A DNA stretch of 8,014 nucleotides from positions 1 to 8,014 of the forward strand of contig DWUW01000348.1 in NCBI GenBank assembly GCA_019120525.1. The letters run 5' to 3'. Shown here in pieces: positions 5,606-8,014 of this stretch (within the stretch, counting starts at the first letter, position 1; the number at the start of each line of letters is the position of its first letter). The position numbers and the translations under genes are program-made. Source of the DNA: Candidatus Eisenbergiella stercorigallinarum (GTDB taxonomy: Bacteria > Bacillota > Clostridia > Lachnospirales > Lachnospiraceae). A model generated the notes under the pieces. It was not told where the DNA came from and made no database searches. It saw only the letters and a program-made list of their open reading frames with translations.

Positions 5606-6265
5606 ATGAATTCATCTGACCAGATCGACCGACTCTCTAAAGAATCAACAGATCTGTTTCTCGCTTTTTACGGCCAGCTCCTGGATATAGACTTCCTGGA
5701 TGAATTGGCCATCCGGGAAAAGATCCGCACCCGGGCAGAGGTAAAGCGTCTCTGTCTGCGGCTGATGGACAGGCTGCAGACGGAACGGGACCGGATCCTG
5801 GTCTGTGCAGCACAAAGCCTGTCTGAAAATATGGAAGGTGCTTCTTTCCTCACAGGGAAAAACGGGCTTGCATTTCAGGATCAGGAATTTCCTCCGCTTT
5901 CTCTCCACATTCCTTATTATCTTCCCATGCTGCCGCCTTCTATTTGTGGGCAGTTGACCGCTTCTGTCCTTCTGGTTTTTCTGCTTGCCGGTGCGGTCCT
6001 CGCCAGCCTGGCAGACCGGATTAGGGAACCAGCTTCCATATTGATCCATGCCGCAGCCGTTTTCCATTTGGGTAAACCCTTTGTCCTCATCGGCATTCTG
6101 GTATCCGTTATACTCATGATACGCGCCTTCTTTCTCCACGGAAGCCTGGAATGGGCCGCAGCCGACCAGCTCGCGGCGCTTTTCCGGGAAAATGATATCT
6201 CAGGGAAATTCTGCGGCAGTATACATGGATATTGGGAAAAAATAAAGGAGCGGCTCCAGGAGTGA
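5606..6265 (+). CDS. Unknown membrane protein B (paralogue of protein A)
   Basis: A 219-residue protein aligning end to end with protein A, about half the residues identical. Best conserved are TDLFLA (15-20), LMDRLQ-ER (53-61), EPAS-LIH-AAV-HLGKP (141-158), HGS--WAA-DQL (178-189) and END-SGK-C-SI--YWE near the C-terminus. Membrane segments are predicted at about 112-136 and 157-176, with a charged helical N-terminal domain of about 75 residues. ATG at 5606 is chosen because it aligns with the start of protein A and has GGAAGG nine bases upstream; an in-frame GTG at 5585 has no such support. It diverges from the antiporter operon and converges on the DUF5688 gene. It differs from A mainly by a few extra residues before the Pro-rich linker. 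Function is unknown; conservation of both copies argues they are expressed. Confidence 0.8.
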   Translation: MNSSDQIDRLSKESTDLFLAFYGQLLDIDFLDELAIREKIRTRAEVKRLCLRLMDRLQTERDRILVCAAQSLSENMEGASFLTGKNGLAFQDQEFPPLSLHIPYYLPMLPPSICGQLTASVLLVFLLAGAVLASLADRIREPASILIHAAAVFHLGKPFVLIGILVSVILMIRAFFLHGSLEWAAADQLAALFRENDISGKFCGSIHGYWEKIKERLQE

Positions 6266-6282
6266 ATTCCTGCTGCCGCCCC
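6237..6282 (-). terminator. Terminator of the DUF5688 gene, overlapping the end of gene B
   Basis: Read on the minus strand, GGGGCGGC and CAGGA pair with TCCTG and GCCGCTCC (8 bp with one G-U, a 2x2 mismatch, then 5 bp; + strand arms 6247-6261 and 6268-6282), followed by TTTATTTTTT (complement of 6237-6246). This is a good Rho-independent terminator for transcripts from 7013. It occupies the last codons of gene B and matches the hairpin at 2801-2850 in loop size and internal mismatch. On the plus strand no T tract follows. Confidence 0.75.
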
Positions 6283-6332
6283 GTGTGCCTTTGCCGCATT
6301 TCTGCCATATTTGTTGCGGCCAACGCAGCATC

Positions 6333-7013
6333 TTAACTCCTCATTCGCATCTTATATTTATCTGCCAGCTCAAACAGATGCTCTTTTCTGTCATAATGAT
6401 AAACAGAATTGCTGAGCCGGTCTTCAGGCGCAACGATATCAGCATTGATATTCCGGACCATGGCCTGTAACTCCTGTATGTCATGCCCCAATTTTTCCGG
6501 AAGAAGAATGACTTCATGGATCGACGAGGGCAGCACATAGAAGCTGTCCCGCAAACGTTCTGCCGCCGTTTCCATAAAATCCGGATACACGAGGACACTC
6601 GCGCCGTTCATCCGTTCCTTATTGGTCGCAACATACATGGGAACGGCATCTTCCTGTTTCCATGTACAGCCGCATAATTCATTCAGCGTCTCGGCCATGG
6701 TTCTGATCACATATGGCTGATGGGCGGAAGCCGCTTCCACCGCATCCCTGTGGAGCTGTTTTGCAGTTATGCCATACTGTTTCAGCATGGTATTTGTCAC
6801 AGCCGCCAGCGCAGTTTTGCAGGCGTCGCCATAAATCCGTATTTTATAAATAACCGCCATGTCTTCCATATCGTGATGGGGAAGCTTTTCCAGGATTTCT
6901 TCATTTCCAGCCCGTCCTGTCAGTTTGACAGTCAGGCGGTCTTTCACTGCAGCGTAATTGCTCAATCCCTGCAGATCAGCTGCTACTTTTTCCATCCATT
7001 CCCTGTTCTTCAT
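6333..7013 (-). CDS. DUF5688 family protein, N-terminally short
   Basis: A 226-residue soluble protein with the C-terminal pattern of DUF5688, an uncharacterised family common in Lachnospiraceae: PHHDMEDMAVIYKIRI (about 45-60), TNKERMNGASVLVYP (130-144), FYVLPSSIHEVILLPE (158-173) and DRLSNSVYHYDRKEHLFELA (198-217). ATG at 7013 is selected over the in-frame ATG at 7067 because AGGAGGT lies seven bases upstream. To my knowledge family members usually carry a further N-terminal region of roughly 80 or more residues, absent here, and no in-frame remnant is visible upstream. It may be a genuine short form or a truncated copy. The terminator at 6237-6282 follows. I see no good promoter between 7014 and 7158. 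No function is known. Confidence 0.75.
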   Translation of the reverse strand: MKNREWMEKVAADLQGLSNYAAVKDRLTVKLTGRAGNEEILEKLPHHDMEDMAVIYKIRIYGDACKTALAAVTNTMLKQYGITAKQLHRDAVEAASAHQPYVIRTMAETLNELCGCTWKQEDAVPMYVATNKERMNGASVLVYPDFMETAAERLRDSFYVLPSSIHEVILLPEKLGHDIQELQAMVRNINADIVAPEDRLSNSVYHYDRKEHLFELADKYKMRMRS

Positions 7014-7077
7014 TTTCCGTACCTCCTGTTTCTGACGATGGAATATCCGGATCCCATCATTCTGCAATGACGCAGAA

Positions 7078-7130
7078 AAGAGCAGTCATCTGCATGCCAG
7101 GATTCCTCCCGACGGCAGATAACTGCTCTT
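7078..7130 (-). terminator. Hairpin between the HEPN gene and the DUF5688 gene
   Basis: AAGAGCAGT and ATCTGC (7078-7086, 7088-7093) pair with GCAGAT and ACTGCTCTT (7115-7120, 7122-7130): 15 bp with one central mismatch and a 21-nt loop. On the minus strand it follows the HEPN stop by 28 nt and leads into TTCTG, so it is probably the HEPN-operon terminator with a weak T tract. It could equally act as a leader hairpin for the DUF5688 gene by partial read-through. Confidence 0.5.
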
Positions 7131-7158
7131 CATTTCTTATCTTTCCTCTGATAAATTA

Positions 7159-7551
7159 CTACTGTCTGTTCAGATATTTTTCTATTGCATCCAGAAGCTC
7201 CGAAGCTCTATCATGCTGTTCCTGTGCATCCTCAGACGACACAAGAAAGAAATCCGCATAATCCACATTATTTCTAATCTGAAAAGCCTGACTGATATAT
7301 TTTGAAAATTTTTTATCAAATTTACCTGTTTTAATATACTCTTTCTGGAAATATGCAATCACACCGGCATGCTTGGAAAAATCCTGCCCGTCCATTGCAA
7401 GCAGCGCCCGAACCGCGGTAAACATGGCATAATACGATCTGCCGATAGAATCCTTATAACTTCCATCCTGTAAAAGGATTTCCGCCGAATGCAGCCGTTC
7501 TCTTGCCATGGACAGCCTGTATTGCATAAGCTCCTCTTTCACATCAGGCAC
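7159..7551 (-). CDS. HEPN domain protein (UPF0332-like), MNT partner
   Basis: A 130-residue all-helical protein matching the HEPN domain (PF05168/UPF0332 type): YRLSMARERLHSAEILL (11-27), GRSYYAMFTAVRALLAM (37-53), SKHAGVIAYFQKEYIKTGK (59-77) and QAFQIRNNVDYADF (88-101). HEPN partners of nucleotidyltransferases are often RNase toxins using R-X4-6-H. Here the equivalent site reads RNNVDY (93-98), with Asp where His is expected, as in many UPF0332-type members, so RNase activity is doubtful. Translation probably begins at GTG 7551, with GGGGTG seven bases upstream, overlapping the nucleotidyltransferase gene by 8 nt; this start keeps the usual family N-terminus. ATG at 7527 is the alternative. 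The overlap implies translational coupling. Toxin role is inferred from context only. Confidence 0.85.
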   Translation of the reverse strand: MPDVKEELMQYRLSMARERLHSAEILLQDGSYKDSIGRSYYAMFTAVRALLAMDGQDFSKHAGVIAYFQKEYIKTGKFDKKFSKYISQAFQIRNNVDYADFFLVSSEDAQEQHDRASELLDAIEKYLNRQ

Positions 7552-7885
7552 TGATCTTCACCCCTTCTCTTGCTATATTTTTATAATATGGCAGATCATT
7601 TTTATATTTTTCATATTCTTCATATGGAATTACGGTTGGGGACACTATGGTTCCATATTCCAGTTCAAGGTCAGCAGAAACATCCCAGACCTTCTTTAAC
7701 CTGTCCTGAAGAGAACGTCGCTCTCCACGCACGATCGCAGCCACGTCAATATCAGAATCCGGCTGATAATCCCCTCTGGCATAGGAGCCATACAGGAAAA
7801 TGCCTACAATCTCCTCTCCATACACCGATCGGTATACCTCTGCTATTTTTCTAAGAATCAGATTCAGTTCATTTTGCGTACACAT
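7544..7885 (-). CDS. Minimal nucleotidyltransferase (MNT) domain protein, putative antitoxin
   Basis: A 113-residue protein with the polymerase-beta-like minimal nucleotidyltransferase signature: GSYARGD (33-39), then the metal-binding acid pair in SDIDV (D45 and D47), with a possible third acid in ADLELEY (71-77). In characterised MNT-HEPN pairs (MntA-HepT) the MNT protein adds AMP to a Tyr of its HEPN partner and neutralises it; the GS and D-X-D residues required are intact. GAGGTG lies five bases before ATG 7885. The gene is first in the pair and overlaps the HEPN gene by 8 nt, the usual compact arrangement. Antitoxin function is inferred, since some MNT-HEPN pairs of this kind have no demonstrated toxicity. 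Confidence 0.87.
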   Translation of the reverse strand: MCTQNELNLILRKIAEVYRSVYGEEIVGIFLYGSYARGDYQPDSDIDVAAIVRGERRSLQDRLKKVWDVSADLELEYGTIVSPTVIPYEEYEKYKNDLPYYKNIAREGVKISA

Positions 7886-8014
7886 CCTATCACCTCAAAA
7901 TCTGCACTCAAATCATCCAGCCGGACAGTCTTTTCTTACTGACAGTATAGCACAGGCTGTTATGAATATCTATCTTTGTTTCCTGTTGCTTCTGCCAGAA
8001 ACCTTCTCCTCAGC
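7886..8014. other. Upstream region of the MNT-HEPN pair
   Basis: Apart from the promoter, this stretch up to the window edge shows no gene with a ribosome-binding site on either strand. It contains CCGGACAG (7921-7928), resembling the left arm of the gene B promoter repeat, but without a matching right arm or -10 at the same spacing. Confidence 0.4.
7944..7972 (-). promoter_or_regulatory. Promoter of the MNT-HEPN pair
   Basis: On the minus strand TAGATA (complement of 7967-7972, four of six to TTGACA), 17 nt, then TATACT (complement of 7944-7949), preceded by TG to give an extended -10 (TGCTATACT). The leader to the MNT ATG is about 50 nt. Confidence 0.5.

Noticed and set aside
7921..7945. 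Another copy of the A/B promoter dyad upstream of the MNT gene
   Set aside because: Only CCGGACAG matches; the right arm GTCTATC and the -10 spacing are missing.

Overview
The window looks like chromosomal DNA of a Lachnospiraceae-type member of the Clostridia. This rests on a DUF5688-family protein, strong GGAGG ribosome-binding sites with T-rich spacers (GGAGG-T5/6-ATG at three genes), intermediate base composition with AT-rich promoters, and the general gene repertoire. It is not a species call. No rRNA, tRNA, CRISPR array, transposase or phage gene was seen.

Layout. (1) 1-1192, minus strand: a WYL-domain transcriptional regulator followed by a small unknown gene cut by the window edge. 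(2) 1193-1550, intergenic: a 73-nt perfect four-way-junction (cloverleaf) inverted-repeat element, AT-rich promoter DNA and an 8-bp operator-like inverted repeat just before the next gene. (3) 1551-1982, plus strand: a small XRE-family regulator and its terminator. (4) 2000-2850, plus strand: an 18-bp palindrome, a promoter with a built-in inverted repeat, and unknown membrane protein A. (5) 2970-5366, minus strand: a two-gene operon of an NhaC-family antiporter and an acetamidase/formamidase-family hydrolase, driven by a consensus TTGACA-N17-TATAAT promoter. (6) 5453-6265, plus strand: a second copy of the inverted-repeat promoter and unknown membrane protein B, a paralogue of A. (7) 6333-7013, minus strand: a short DUF5688 protein. 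(8) 7159-7885, minus strand: an overlapping minimal-nucleotidyltransferase/HEPN pair resembling MNT-HEPN toxin-antitoxin modules.

How it fits together. The most distinctive part is the A/B pair. Both genes encode roughly 218-residue proteins, about half identical, with two predicted membrane segments. Both are preceded by the same composite promoter (GGAYAGAC-N7-GTCTATC-N8-TAWAAT, identical spacing). Both end in a hairpin terminator built from their last codons. The whole promoter-gene-terminator cassette therefore appears duplicated, and the antiporter-amidase operon lies between the copies in the opposite orientation. The B promoter is back-to-back with the antiporter promoter, so a factor binding the inverted repeat could affect both. 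I do not recognise the A/B family; it and its shared promoter are the best candidates here for an undescribed system. The cloverleaf element upstream of the WYL gene is the second.
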